NCBI GenBank assembly: GCA_036389795.1
Contig: DASVWD010000136.1
Location: 1 to 59,361 of the forward strand
Length of the DNA stretch: 59,361 nucleotides
DNA from: Longimicrobium sp.
GTDB taxonomy: Bacteria > Gemmatimonadota > Gemmatimonadetes > Longimicrobiales > Longimicrobiaceae
Reading direction: 5' to 3'
The notes beneath the pieces were generated by a model. The model was given only the letters and a program-made list of their open reading frames with translations, did not search any database and had not been told where the DNA came from. A program made the translations under genes and the position numbers. Position 1 is the first letter of the stretch; each line of letters begins with the position of its first letter. This document shows positions 1 through 8,122 of this stretch, piece after piece.

Positions 1-90
1 GACTCCCAGGGTGGAGAGCGCGTAGCGCGACGCCTGCAGCGGCGTCTGGAGAGGCTCGGCTACAAGGTGGAACTGCGGAAGGCCGCCTGA
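1..90 (+). CDS. 3' end of a cut-off gene, possibly transposase
   Basis: Frame 1 is open from the first base to a TGA at 88-90 and gives 29 residues ending in RRLERLGYKVELRKAA. Short basic tails with an RLxxLGYxVxL pattern occur at the ends of several transposase families, but too little is left to assign one. The start lies outside the window. It is followed by a palindromic intergenic repeat, which would fit mobile-element DNA. Confidence 0.4.
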   Translation, partial: DSQGGERVARRLQRRLERLGYKVELRKAA

Positions 91-165
91 AGAGCGCGAC
101 CCCGGCTCCGTAGTTTCTATTCAGGGAGCGTCCGCGCGTAATTCACCCCGCGCCAATGGTTGGAC

Positions 166-312
166 GCGACCGAGGGATCTACTCCGCGTGTCTGGTGGCC
201 CGGTGCAGTGCGCAGAAGCCGGCCTCGCTCCGGGGTGAGTAGATCCTTCGGTCGCCGCCAAGCATCGTGCCGAGGCAGGTTCGGCGCAGCGGCTCCCTCA
301 GGATGACATCTT
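166..312. repeat. Palindromic intergenic repeat with CCTCAGGATGACA end
   Basis: The left arm GCGACCGAGGGATCTACTC (166-184) is matched by the inverted right arm GAGTAGATCCTTCGGTCGC (237-255). The element ends with CCCTCAGGATGACATC near 294-310. The same ending and the same 'agatccttcgg' core recur around 12424-12470, 29184-29200 and 57901-58149. This looks like a dispersed non-coding element. I see no gene in 91-349. Confidence 0.6.
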
Positions 313-349
313 CTTTGCACAATCGATCGCAGAATCTGGTATCACTTCG

Positions 350-496
350 TCAGGCTCTGCCGGGGCCCGGCTGCGGGAAGGGAGGGCCGGGGCGGAAGTT
401 GATGAACTCGAGCGTGCGCCCGTGCTCGCCGCGCGTCTGCTCGACCGCGCTGCCGTGCCTGGTCACCGTCGGGGCGACGTAAGGCTTTCTGTCCAT
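350..496 (-). CDS. Lasso peptide precursor A3
   Basis: The product has 48 residues. The leader begins MDRKPYVAPTVTRHGSAV and ends Glu-Gln-Thr-Arg. It carries the YxxP motif (Tyr6, Pro9) that B1 proteins of lasso systems bind, and Thr as the penultimate leader residue (Thr21). Cleavage after Arg22 would release a core of 26 residues starting GEHGRTLEFINF. Gly1 and Glu8 of that core are correctly spaced for an eight-residue macrolactam ring. The tail is long and rich in proline and glycine, which is unusual beside the shorter tails of its two siblings. The start is ATG 496, preceded by GAAAGGATGTCAGC. It is the third and most distal precursor gene, 212 bp after A2, and the closest to the palindromic repeat at 166-312. 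Confidence 0.8.
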   Translation of the reverse strand: MDRKPYVAPTVTRHGSAVEQTRGEHGRTLEFINFRPGPPFPQPGPGRA

Positions 497-708
497 GCTG
501 ACATCCTTTCTCTTCCGTGATGCGGCGCAGCCCGTGGCGTGCGCCGCGAACGTTGCCAGCTCCGCCCGCCCTGCTCTCCCTCTTCCGCGGAACACGACGA
601 CGACGTGCAGAGAAAACGACCTGGGCCGGTGGGACCTCCGGGCCGCGTCTACTCCTCTACTTCACTGCCTTCCCGCGTCGTCTCCTCCGCGGGCGCTCGT
701 CCACCGGC

Positions 709-837
709 TCAGCCCAGGGGCCGGCCGCCGCGGAAGCCGATCAGCTCCAGGTTGCGGCCGCCGCGGCCCTGCGTCTGCACGACGGCGCTGCCGTGGGCGG
801 TGACGGTGGGGGCGACGTAAGGCTTCTTCTCGGTCAT
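709..837 (-). CDS. Lasso peptide precursor A2
   Basis: The product has 42 residues. The first 19 are nearly identical to those of precursor A1 (MTEKKPYVAPTVTAHGSAV). The YxxP motif is at Tyr7-Pro10, and the leader ends Thr22-Gln23. The predicted core is GRGGRNLELIGFRGGRPLG (19 residues), with Gly1 and Glu8 as ring-closing residues. The start is ATG 837 with GAAAGGACCCGAAC upstream. It lies between A1 (100 bp away) and A3 on the same strand. Lasso cores are normally exported after threading. No transporter gene is visible in this locus, so how the product leaves the cell is unknown. Confidence 0.85.
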   Translation of the reverse strand: MTEKKPYVAPTVTAHGSAVVQTQGRGGRNLELIGFRGGRPLG

Positions 838-937
838 GTTCGGGTCCTTTCGGTGGATGGGATCCGCGCCTCCGGGCGACGCCGGGAGCGCGGGTCGGTG
901 GCGCGGCGGCGGGATGCCGCCGCGGGTGTCCTGCCGG

Positions 938-1060
938 TCAGCGCTCCTTCGGCCGCCACTCGATCAGCTCGATGAGCACCCCGCGCCGTCCCTGCGTCCG
1001 CACCACGGCGCCGCCGTGCGCGGTGACGGTCGGGGCCACGTAGGGCTTCTTCCCGGTCAT
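938..1060 (-). CDS. Lasso peptide precursor A1
   Basis: The product has 40 residues. The leader contains YVAP (Tyr7-Pro10) for recognition by the B1 protein and the canonical Thr22 two residues before the cut site. The predicted core is GRRGVLIELIEWRPKER (17 residues). The alpha-amine of Gly1 and the side chain of Glu8 would form the macrolactam; Trp and Arg residues lie in the loop and tail and could act as plugs. The start is ATG 1060 with AGAGGAAAGGAAGTCAGC upstream. It follows the cyclase gene by 35 bp on the same strand, so it is probably co-transcribed with the maturation genes. This is the clearest of the three precursors. Confidence 0.88.
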   Translation of the reverse strand: MTGKKPYVAPTVTAHGGAVVRTQGRRGVLIELIEWRPKER

Positions 1061-1095
1061 GCTGACTTCCTTTCCTCTGCGTAACCTTCCGCCGG

Positions 1096-2931
1096 TCACG
1101 CGGCCGAGGCCGCGGCAGCCGGCTGCATCGCTTCCCTCGGGTACCACCGGCCCGACCTCACCACCAGCCACGTCTCCAGCGCCAGCGTGCACAGCAGGTG
1201 CGGCAGGTTCTCCACCTCGCCCTGGCGCGCGCGCTCGACGGCCGCGCGGAGCGCATCGGCGCGCACCCAGCCGGCCCGCGCCACCAGCGGGTCGACCAGC
1301 AGCGCCCGCAGCCGCGGCGCCTCGCGCTGCAGCGCCCACAGCACGCGCGCGTCGATCCCGCCCTTGCCGCGCCGCGCGCGCACCTCCTCGGGGAGCACGC
1401 CGCGCATCGCCTCTCGCAGCACCCACTTGGTGGTCCCCGGACGGGTGCGCAGCGCCACCGGCAGGCCCAGGCCGAGCTCCACCAGCGGGCGGTGCAGGAA
1501 GGGGTAGCGCATCTCCAGCCCCTCCTGGAACGGCCCGCGCTCCAGGAACCCCGCCAGCGCCGCCAGCCCCGCGCCGATCTCGTCCGCCCACACGCGCCCC
1601 CGCCGCGAGAGCGCCCGCCGCGCCTCGGGCGTGCGCTCGCGCATCCCCGTCCGCCGCGCGAACGCCGGCTCCACCCACGGCGGCACCGTGGCGGGCTCGA
1701 GGCGCCGGGCGAGCGGGCGCGGCAGCAGCGGCAGGAGCGCCTCGCGGCCGAAGACGCCGTAGAAGGAGATGCGCTGCGCCACCGCGTGCCGCGTGGCCTC
1801 GCGCGCGGCCTCGCGCACGCGGCCCCTCGCCAGCAGGTCGGCCAGGAAGGTGAGCGGCCCGGCCAGGTAGTGGTCCGACCCCTGCCCCGAGAGGAGCACC
1901 CGCCCCCCGGCGCGGCGGACCGCGTCGCACAGGCGGCGGTCGCGCGTCCAGTAGGGGAAGTGCGGACGCGGCTCGTCGGCCGCCACCGGCGGCGCCCCGT
2001 CGTCCTCCCACGGCCAGGGGTCGCAGAGCGTCTCGTTGCGCACACCCCAGCGGCGGAGCACGGCGCCCGAGAAGCGCGTCTCGTCCCCGTCGCCCAGCGA
2101 GTCGACGACGGTGACCGTCCCGCCCACCCCGCCGGGGACCTCGCCCGCCGCGGCCAGCGCCTGGGCCATGCAGACCACCGACGACGAGTCGAGCCCGCCG
2201 GAGAGCTGCGACCAGGTGTCGGGCCCGCCCGTCAGCCGGCAGCGCACCGCCTCGGCGAAGAGCGCGCGGAAGCGCTCCACCGCCTCGCGCTCGTCCGCGG
2301 CCTCCGCCGGCCGGAAGTCTTCCGCGCGCCAGTAGCGCCGCACCTCCGTCCGCCCGTCCTCGTGCACCAGGATGCCGCCGGGCGGGACGGCGCGGCGCCC
2401 CTCCCACACCGTCCGCTCCGGGTCCGCCAGGCCGCCGGCCAGGAAGCCGGAGACGAACGCCTCGTCGAACCCCGCCCCCTCCGCCAGCGCCTCCAGCCGC
2501 GAGGAGACCAGCAGCGTGCCGCCGACCGACGCGTGGAAGAGCGGGCGGACCCCGAACGCGTCGCGCGCGGCCACCAGGCGGCGGGCGCGGCCGTCCCACA
2601 CCACGAAGGCGAAGTCGCCCAGCAGCGCGGGGACCGCCGCCGGCCCACGCGCCTCGAACGCCGCCAGCGCCACCTCCAGGTCCGGCGCGTCCGCCGCCAC
2701 GGGCCCGGCGCCGCGCAGCACCTCCGCCCGGTTGTCCAGCCGCACGTCCCCCACCGCCGCCAGCGAGCCACGGCGCGCCGTCAACGGACGGAGGAAGGGC
2801 GGCCCGGCGGCGCCCGCGAACCCGTCGGCGGCGAGCGTCGCGTCGACGGGGGTCCCCGTCCGGCGCAGGCGGCGCGCGAGATCGCCCGGGAGCGACGGAT
2901 CGGGCCCGGCGGCGCAGACGAAGGCGCTCAT
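1096..2931 (-). CDS. Lasso peptide macrolactam synthetase (C protein)
   Basis: This 611-residue protein has the architecture of class B asparagine synthetases. An N-terminal Ntn-type domain spans roughly residues 1-200 and an ATP-dependent synthetase domain follows. The pyrophosphate-binding loop SGGLDSSS is at 244-251 and SGQGSD is at 348-353. The residue after the initiator Met is Ser, so the Cys2 nucleophile needed for glutamine hydrolysis is missing. That is the usual state in lasso cyclases, which adenylate the ring Asp/Glu and join it to Gly1. The context (B1, B2 and three precursors) makes this role much more likely than asparagine synthesis. The start ATG overlaps the stop of the B2 gene (ATGA), implying translational coupling. 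Confidence 0.88.
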   Translation of the reverse strand: MSAFVCAAGPDPSLPGDLARRLRRTGTPVDATLAADGFAGAAGPPFLRPLTARRGSLAAVGDVRLDNRAEVLRGAGPVAADAPDLEVALAAFEARGPAAVPALLGDFAFVVWDGRARRLVAARDAFGVRPLFHASVGGTLLVSSRLEALAEGAGFDEAFVSGFLAGGLADPERTVWEGRRAVPPGGILVHEDGRTEVRRYWRAEDFRPAEAADEREAVERFRALFAEAVRCRLTGGPDTWSQLSGGLDSSSVVCMAQALAAAGEVPGGVGGTVTVVDSLGDGDETRFSGAVLRRWGVRNETLCDPWPWEDDGAPPVAADEPRPHFPYWTRDRRLCDAVRRAGGRVLLSGQGSDHYLAGPLTFLADLLARGRVREAAREATRHAVAQRISFYGVFGREALLPLLPRPLARRLEPATVPPWVEPAFARRTGMRERTPEARRALSRRGRVWADEIGAGLAALAGFLERGPFQEGLEMRYPFLHRPLVELGLGLPVALRTRPGTTKWVLREAMRGVLPEEVRARRGKGGIDARVLWALQREAPRLRALLVDPLVARAGWVRADALRAAVERARQGEVENLPHLLCTLALETWLVVRSGRWYPREAMQPAAAASAA

Positions 2932-3335
2932 CCGGCCTGGGCGGGCATGGGGAGGAAGGCGGCGACGGTCTCGGGGTCCTCGTTCACCGGCTCGCCGTCC
3001 AGCTCCACCCAGGCGTGCGCGGCGAAGGGGAAGGGCTGCACCCCCAGCCTGAGCTCGGCGGGAACGCCGCGGCGGCGCAGCAGCACGTACAGCGCGAGCG
3101 ACTGCTCCAGGCACACCGCCCGCCCGGGGAAGAAGGCCGCCGCCACCGCCACCGCGTACGCCGTCCGCTCCGCCAGCCCGCGTGGATCGGCGGGGCCAGG
3201 GCGGACGACGGCGCCCAGGCCGCGCGCCCGCGCCACCGAGCGCCCGAAGCCCCGCGCCTTCAGGTGCAGCCGCACCGCCAGCAGCAACAGCGCCGCGCGC
3301 AGCACGCCGGGCGGCGAGGACCCGCGCGAGCGCAT
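2928..3335 (-). CDS. Lasso leader peptidase B2 (transglutaminase-like)
   Basis: This 135-residue protein matches the stand-alone B2 cysteine protease of split lasso systems. Cys75 lies in CLEQSLALYVLLRRRG, His107 in AHAWVELDGEPVNED, and an acidic residue near 119-120 completes the Cys-His-Asp set of the transglutaminase-like fold. A hydrophobic stretch at about 11-23 precedes the domain. B2 removes the precursor leader after the Thr-x site, with B1 delivering the substrate. Both ends overlap the neighbouring genes by ATGA, so B1, B2 and C form one tightly coupled operon. Confidence 0.87.
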   Translation of the reverse strand: MRSRGSSPPGVLRAALLLLAVRLHLKARGFGRSVARARGLGAVVRPGPADPRGLAERTAYAVAVAAAFFPGRAVCLEQSLALYVLLRRRGVPAELRLGVQPFPFAAHAWVELDGEPVNEDPETVAAFLPMPAQAG

Positions 3336-3655
3336 CACGCCGCCTCCAGCACGCCGAGCGAGACGAGACGCGCCGCCAGCGCCGCCGCGTCGCGCTCCAG
3401 CACCTCGCGCGGGGCCTCGTACTCGGCCTCCAGCGCGTCCACCGCCTCGGCCAGCGTGGCGCCGCCGCCCAGCAGCTCCCACAGGCGCGTCGCCACCTCG
3501 TCCAGCCCGTAGAACTCGCCCGCGCGGTGGTCCAGCAGCACCGTGCGCCCCCCGTCGCGCGTGCAGGTGACGGAAGGCGCCGCGCGGAAGCGCGCGCCCG
3601 GCGCCGGGGCGGGCGCCGCGGCCGAAGCCTGCGTGCGTCGGAAGAGGCGGAACAA
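3335..3655 (-). CDS. Lasso leader-binding protein B1 (PqqD-like RRE)
   Basis: This is a PqqD-fold RiPP recognition element of about 106 residues. The family features are a short beta hairpin (TVLLDHRAGEFYGLDEVATR) followed by helices with LWELL and a C-terminal LVSLGVLEAA. It binds the YxxP region of the three leaders and presents them to B2. The frame has no ATG. TTG 3655 has GGGGAG ten bases upstream and is preferred; TTG 3700 would add 15 residues but lacks a ribosome site. It is the first gene of the locus. Its stop overlaps the B2 start, and the promoter should lie in 3656-3899. Confidence 0.82.
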   Translation of the reverse strand: MFRLFRRTQASAAAPAPAPGARFRAAPSVTCTRDGGRTVLLDHRAGEFYGLDEVATRLWELLGGGATLAEAVDALEAEYEAPREVLERDAAALAARLVSLGVLEAA

Positions 3656-3899
3656 GAGCGTCGGGCTCCCCGGTTGCGGAAGGACTGTCGAACGTGGCAA
3701 GCGGAAGCTATCCCCGCTTCATTTGTGTCGCAATCACGCCGACGCACGTCCTCCGACACTCGTACGCAGTGGACGAAAACCCCAACGGTGTGGACGGATG
3801 TGCGTGCGCAGGGTGGCTTAATCCGTACGGTTGTGGACGCGAAGCGGCCCGGGCGCGGAGAGACTCCACGCCCGGGCCGCGGCCGGTCCGAATGGCGCC

Positions 3900-4274
3900 T
3901 TACGGCTTGAGGACGATGGCGGTGTTATTGTTCAGCTCCCAGTCCACCGTTTCGCCGCCGTTCAGCGCCAGCGGCTGCGACACGATCTCCGAGCCGCGCC
4001 GCAGCCGCGCCACGAAGCGGTACGAGCCCGAGATCGAGGGCGCGCGGAAGCGCAGCGAAGCGTTCTCGCGCGGCGTCACGCTCCCCAGCAGGTGCCGCTC
4101 GCCCTGCAGCGAGACCACGTAGACGGTGGCCGCCGAAGCGATCGCCAGGTTGTTGTGCACCAGCAGGGTGGCCTCCTCCCGCCGGTCCGAGCCGCGCCGC
4201 CCGCCGAAGCACCCCGCCAGCAGCGGCAGGGCCAGGACGAGCGCCGCCGCCCGCCGGATGCGCGCGCGCAGCAT
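3900..4274 (-). CDS. Small lipoprotein of unknown function
   Basis: The product has 124 residues. A basic N-terminus and hydrophobic stretch end in the lipobox LLAGC (Cys22), so it should be lipidated and kept at a membrane. The mature part looks like a single beta-sandwich, with a pattern such as ATVYVVSLQGERHLLGSV and SYRFVARLRRG. I do not recognise a named family. It stands alone between the lasso locus and engB, with an inverted repeat (4365-4435) upstream. Confidence 0.75.
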   Translation of the reverse strand: MLRARIRRAAALVLALPLLAGCFGGRRGSDRREEATLLVHNNLAIASAATVYVVSLQGERHLLGSVTPRENASLRFRAPSISGSYRFVARLRRGSEIVSQPLALNGGETVDWELNNNTAIVLKP

Positions 4275-4364
4275 CTCACTTCCTCCCGTCGAACCTTCGT
4301 TTTGGTGGATGATCGACTACCCCGCGAGGGGCATGGGGTGTGCCATCCGCGGCGCACCATCGCC

Positions 4365-4435
4365 GGCCTCACACGGAGGAAACGGAGCTCACGGAGGATT
4401 CTCTCTCCGCTGACTCCGTCGACTCCGTGTGAGGC
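4365..4435. repeat. Inverted repeat, possible terminator
   Basis: GGCCTCACACGGAG at 4365-4378 is the reverse complement of CTCCGTGTGAGGCC at 4422-4435. The loop contains further CGGAG/CTCCG pairs. It lies between engB, whose 3' end is at 4480 on the minus strand, and the lipoprotein gene. A transcription end signal for engB or a dispersed palindrome are both possible. Confidence 0.5.
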
Positions 4436-4479
4436 CAATCAGTTTGGGAGGCCAGTCAGTCTGGAAAGCCTGTGCGGGT

Positions 4480-5160
4480 TCAGCCGCCCTCCTCTCCGGC
4501 ATCGTCCTCCCGGTCTTCGTCCCCCTCCTCCCCGCCCTCTCCCTCGCCCGCGTCGGGGAACAGCAGCGCCGAGAGCGTCTCCAGCAGCTCCTCGCGCCCG
4601 TCGCCCTTGAGCGCCGAGAAGGCGATCGCCTGGTCGGGGTCGATGCCGAGCTTGCGGACGGCCTTGGCGACGGCCTGCTCGCGCGCGGTGCTGCCCAGCT
4701 TGTCGCTCTTGGTGAGCGCGAAGAGCACGGGCACGCCCAGCTCGGCCAGGTAGTCCACCGAGCGCAGGTCGTCCTGCGTGGGCCCGGTGCGCACGTCGAT
4801 GAGCTGCACCACGCCCACCAGGTCCTTGCTGGCCGAGAGGAAGCCGTGGATCAGCGGCTGCCAGCGGTCGCGCAGCTCCTTCGGCACCCGGGCGAAGCCG
4901 TAGCCGGGGAGGTCCACCAGGAAGAAGTCGCCCAGGTCCGAGCGCACGCGGTAGAAGTTGATCTCCTGCGTCTTCCCCGGCTGCTGCGACACGCGGGCGA
5001 TGGCCGTGCGCGTGCGCCCCAGCAGCCGGTTGATCAGCGAGCTCTTCCCCACGTTCGAGCGTCCCGAGAACGCCACCTGGGCCACGCCCCGCGCCGCCTC
5101 GGGCTGGGCCTGCCCGATCTGGCCGATGGCGCCGGCGAACTCGACCGACTTGATCTTCAT
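4480..5160 (-). CDS. engB: Ribosome biogenesis GTPase EngB/YsxC
   Basis: This 226-residue GTPase assists assembly of the large ribosomal subunit in the cytoplasm. Walker A GRSNVGKS is at 33-40, followed by the switch region GKTQEINFY, DLPGYGFARV (G3) and TKSDK (G4). The C-terminus has an acidic Glu/Gly/Asp-rich tail of about 25 residues beyond the normal domain. The start at ATG 5160 is set by homology (MKIKSVEFAG). No Shine-Dalgarno site precedes it; a tandem array of 8-bp repeats runs right up to the ATG. Confidence 0.93.
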   Translation of the reverse strand: MKIKSVEFAGAIGQIGQAQPEAARGVAQVAFSGRSNVGKSSLINRLLGRTRTAIARVSQQPGKTQEINFYRVRSDLGDFFLVDLPGYGFARVPKELRDRWQPLIHGFLSASKDLVGVVQLIDVRTGPTQDDLRSVDYLAELGVPVLFALTKSDKLGSTAREQAVAKAVRKLGIDPDQAIAFSALKGDGREELLETLSALLFPDAGEGEGGEEGDEDREDDAGEEGG

Positions 5161-5255
5161 CGAGTGCGAAAGTGCGAGAGTGCGAGAGTGCGAAAGTGCG
5201 AGAGTGCGAGAGTACGGACGTACGAGGTACGGAGTACGATGTGCGAGGACTCTCG
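5161..5255. repeat. Tandem short repeat array abutting engB start
   Basis: There are six units of AGTGCGAG or AGTGCGAA (period 8) from 5163 to about 5210. Units of the AGTACGG/GGTACGG type (period 7) continue to about 5245. Seen from engB (minus strand), the array is a pyrimidine-rich 5' leader that ends directly at the initiator ATG. Confidence 0.85.
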
Positions 5256-5310
5256 CCGCGCGGGGGACGTTCGCACGCGGGGAGGAGAGGCGCAAGGCGG
5301 GGGAAGCAAG

Positions 5311-5341
5311 GCGGGGCGCTCCGGAGGGCGGAGCGCCCCGC
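5311..5341 (-). terminator. GC-rich hairpin at end of HTH-like gene
   Basis: GCGGGGCGCTCC pairs with GGAGCGCCCCGC around a short loop, and the hairpin abuts the stop codon region of the minus-strand gene ending at 5342. No T-run follows, so the termination role is inferred from the stem and position. Confidence 0.45.
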
Positions 5342-5725
5342 TCACTCGGGGTCGCGCAGGGCCTGGATCCAGTCGGGGACGGCGCCCTGCTTGGCGTAGC
5401 GGCCGGCGAGGAGGTCCAGGAGCGCCCGCCTTGCCTCGGCGCGGTCGGGCTCGGTGAGCAGGCCTTCGACCAGGAGCGAGAGCGACGCGGCGGCGCTCGC
5501 CTCGGAGACCTCGGCCAGCGAGGCCATCTCGCGCGTGAACCACTCGCGCAGCTTGCGCAGCGTCTGCGCGCGCGGCACGGCGGTGCGCCCGTCGACGAAG
5601 CTCTGCAGCCACGACGGCGCCATGTCCATGGCGTCGGCCACCTTGCGCAGCGAGGTGCGCTCCACGGCGCGCGCGGCGGCGTAGCGCAGCGTCTCGACCG
5701 AAACGCTCGCCCGGGGAGGGCGCAT
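5342..5725 (-). CDS. Small HTH-like protein, function unknown
   Basis: The product has 127 residues. Residues of about 14-45 (LRYAAARAVERTSLRKVADAM and the following SWLQSFVDGRT) resemble a Cro/XRE-type helix-turn-helix in which the second helix follows SLRKVADAMDM. The C-terminal half is helical and acidic. The ATG at 5725 lies five bases after GGGGAGG; a GTG one codon earlier is too close to that site. The AT-rich patch at 5767-5800, with GTGTA repeats, is the likely promoter region. It could be a small regulator, but no partner or operator is evident. Confidence 0.6.
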   Translation of the reverse strand: MRPPRASVSVETLRYAAARAVERTSLRKVADAMDMAPSWLQSFVDGRTAVPRAQTLRKLREWFTREMASLAEVSEASAAASLSLLVEGLLTEPDRAEARRALLDLLAGRYAKQGAVPDWIQALRDPE

Positions 5726-5872
5726 CACGCCCTCCCCGCCGGGGCGGCACGGCCCCGGTGTTCTCTTTGTACACTATGGTTTCTTTTACACTCGGAAGAC
5801 TACGGCCTCAACGGCGTTCCAACAAGAGCGCTGATTTCGGGCGCATCTGTGCACTCTGTTCACTTTCGTGAC

Positions 5873-6085
5873 GGGAGAGTACGAAAGTACGGAGTACGGG
5901 AATGTCGCGCGCCGAAGTTCGTAGGGTCGAGGCATGCCTCGACCGTCGGATGCTCGCCGTGCACCAATACCTGGGGACTCGCCCCTGCAAGCCAACCATC
6001 ACCACGAACGAAAACGCGCGAGGGCGGCTTCTCCGGCCGCCCTCGCGCTTTCGTACTCCCGTACTTTCGTACTCCCGTACTTCTT
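5873..6085. repeat. Palindromic element with AGTACGG arrays at both ends
   Basis: Units of AGTACGA/AGTACGG at about 5878-5900 face inverted copies (CCGTACT/TCGTACT) at 6050-6083. Between them, 5918 onwards (TTCGTAGGGTCGAGGCATGCCTCGACCG) matches the first part of the large dispersed repeat seen at 32822, 41285 and 55544, so this may be a truncated copy. No gene lies in 5726-6089. Confidence 0.65.
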
Positions 6086-6089
6086 TTCC

Positions 6090-7337
6090 CTACGCTTCCT
6101 TCTTCTTCCTCGGCTCCGCGGCCAGGATCAGCAGCGGCGGCACGCTCTCGCTCACGCACTCGGGGGTGACGACGACTTCGCGCACGTCCTCGCGCGAGGG
6201 GATGTCGAACATGATGTCGCGCATCAGGTTCTCGATCACCGCGCGCAGCCCCCGGGCGCCCGTGCCGCGCTCGATGGCCTGCTTGGCGATGGCGCGGATG
6301 GAGGCGGGGTCGAAGGTGATCCCCACGCCGTCCATCCCGAAGATCTTCTGGTACTGCTTCACCAGCGCGTTCTTCGGCTCGGTGAGGATCTTCACCAGCG
6401 CGTCCTCGTCCAGGTTCTCCAGCGTCACCACCACCGGGAGTCTCCCCACCAGCTCGGGGATCAGCCCGAAGCGCAGCAGGTCTTCCGGCTCCACGTCGCG
6501 GAAGGGGTTCGCCTTCTCCTCGTCGGTCCGCGCGCCCGGCCCCTCGCCGCTGAAGCCGATCTGCCGCTTGCCCGTCCTGGCCTCGATGATCTTGTCCAGC
6601 CCGTCGAACGCCCCGCCGCAGATGAAGAGGATGTGGCGGGTGTTGATCTGGATGTACTCCTGCTGCGGGTGCTTGCGCCCGCCCTGCGGCGGCACCGAGG
6701 CGGTGGTGCCCTCCAGGATCTTGAGCAGCGCCTGCTGCACCCCCTCGCCGGAGACGTCGCGCGTGATGGAGGGGTTCTCGCTCTTGCGGGCGATCTTGTC
6801 GATCTCGTCGATGTAGATGATCCCCCGCTCGCACTCGGCCACGTTGAAGTCGGCCGCCTGCAGCAGCCGCACCAGGATGTTCTCCACGTCCTCGCCCACG
6901 TAGCCCGCCTCGGTGAGCGTGGTGGCGTCGACGATGGTGAACGGCACGTGGAGGATCCGGGCCAGCGTCTGCGCCAGGAGCGTCTTCCCCACCCCGGTGG
7001 AGCCGATCAGCATGATGTTGGACTTGTCGAGCTCGACGTCGTCCATCACCCCCTGGTGGTTCACCCGCTTGTAGTGGTTGTAGACCGCCACCGCGAGCGA
7101 CTTCTTGGCCTGCTCCTGCCCCACCACGTACTGGTCGAGGACCTCCTTGATCTCGACCGGGGTGGGCACGGGGGTGGCCGCGCTGGTGGCCTCCTTGATC
7201 TCCTCCTCGGCGAGGATCTCGTTGCACAGCGAGATGCACTCGTTGCAGATGTAGACCGAGGGCCCGGAGATGAACCGCTTCACCGAGTCCTTGGACTTGC
7301 CGCAGAAGGAGCAGCGGAGGTGCTTGTCGCTAGGCAT
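6090..7337 (-). CDS. clpX: ATP-dependent Clp protease ATPase ClpX
   Basis: ClpX (415 residues) is the hexameric unfoldase that feeds substrates to ClpP. The zinc-binding domain has Cys9, Cys12, Cys31 and Cys34. Walker A is GSTGVGKT and Walker [11 protein letters not shown], and the C-terminal sensor [10 protein letters not shown] is present. The length is typical. Start ATG 7337 is confirmed by the conserved zinc domain at the very N-terminus. It follows clpP in the same orientation, 63 bp downstream, with a hairpin in the gap. Confidence 0.97.
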   Translation of the reverse strand: MPSDKHLRCSFCGKSKDSVKRFISGPSVYICNECISLCNEILAEEEIKEATSAATPVPTPVEIKEVLDQYVVGQEQAKKSLAVAVYNHYKRVNHQGVMDDVELDKSNIMLIGSTGVGKTLLAQTLARILHVPFTIVDATTLTEAGYVGEDVENILVRLLQAADFNVAECERGIIYIDEIDKIARKSENPSITRDVSGEGVQQALLKILEGTTASVPPQGGRKHPQQEYIQINTRHILFICGGAFDGLDKIIEARTGKRQIGFSGEGPGARTDEEKANPFRDVEPEDLLRFGLIPELVGRLPVVVTLENLDEDALVKILTEPKNALVKQYQKIFGMDGVGITFDPASIRAIAKQAIERGTGARGLRAVIENLMRDIMFDIPSREDVREVVVTPECVSESVPPLLILAAEPRKKKEA

Positions 7338-7361
7338 GGCGCTACTGCCGGAGGTTGGCGG

Positions 7362-7386
7362 CCCCGCCGCCGGGGCGGCGGCGGGG
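7362..7386 (-). promoter_or_regulatory. Intercistronic hairpin between clpP and clpX
   Basis: CCCCGCCGCC at 7362-7371 pairs with GGCGGCGGGG at 7377-7386. It lies in the 63-bp gap between clpP and clpX and may attenuate or stabilise the shared transcript. The role is inferred. Confidence 0.4.
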
Positions 7387-7400
7387 CGTTCGGGATGGGA

Positions 7401-8027
7401 TCAGCGGGTCTCGGCCACGGCGTGGGCCACCTCGACCACCTGCCCGCGGTGCTGGATCACGTGGTCGAGCAGGCCGTAGTCCTTCGCCTCCTCGGGGCTC
7501 ATGAAGCGGTCGCGGTCCAGGTCCTCGGCGATCTTCTGGGGCGTCTGCCCCGTGTTGTCGGCGTAGATCTGGTTCATCCGCTCGCGGATGTACAGGATCT
7601 CGCGGGCCTGGATCTCGATGTCGGCCGCCGTCCCCTGCCCGCCGCCCGAGGGCTGGTGCAGCATGATGCGGCTGTTGGGCAGGGCGAAGCGCTTGCCCTT
7701 GGTCCCCGCCGCCAGCAGGAAGCTCCCCATGCTCGCCGCGATCCCCATGCAGTAGGTGTTCACGTCGCAGGAGAGGAACTTCATGGTGTCGTAGATGGCC
7801 ATCCCCGCGTACACGCTCCCGCCGGGGGAGTTGATGTACAGGTAGATGTCCTTCTCCGGGTTGTCGGCCTGGAGGAAGAGGAGCTGCGCGATGATGACGT
7901 TGGCGACGTCGTCGTTGATCGAGCTGCCCAGGAACACGATGCGGTCCATCAGCAGGCGCGAGAAGATGTCGTAGCTCCGCTCGCCGCGGCTGGAGCGCTC
8001 GATCACGTACGGCGCGTAGATCGGCAT
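7401..8027 (-). CDS. clpP: ATP-dependent Clp protease proteolytic subunit ClpP
   Basis: ClpP (208 residues) is a serine protease that forms the double-ring chamber docked to ClpX. The catalytic triad is visible: Ser99 in [11 protein letters not shown], His124 in IMLHQPSGG and Asp173 in DRDRFMS. The glycine-rich SPGGSVYAG segment is intact. Start ATG 8027 ([15 protein letters not shown]) fits the family; longer in-frame extension is not needed. The order tig-clpP-clpX is the classic arrangement. Confidence 0.97.
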   Translation of the reverse strand: MPIYAPYVIERSSRGERSYDIFSRLLMDRIVFLGSSINDDVANVIIAQLLFLQADNPEKDIYLYINSPGGSVYAGMAIYDTMKFLSCDVNTYCMGIAASMGSFLLAAGTKGKRFALPNSRIMLHQPSGGGQGTAADIEIQAREILYIRERMNQIYADNTGQTPQKIAEDLDRDRFMSPEEAKDYGLLDHVIQHRGQVVEVAHAVAETR

Positions 8028-8122
8028 GGTGCCTCGTTTTCCGTCTCTCGGGGTTTTCCGCTCTTGCCCCCACGCTCCCGGCGCGGCGCGCCTCGCGTAC
8101 ACCGCCCGGGGCGGCGGGTTCG

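Noticed and set aside
1096-2931. Asparagine synthetase (asnB)
   Set aside because: The fold matches, but Cys2 is missing and the gene is coupled to B1, B2 and lasso precursors, so the lasso cyclase assignment is better.
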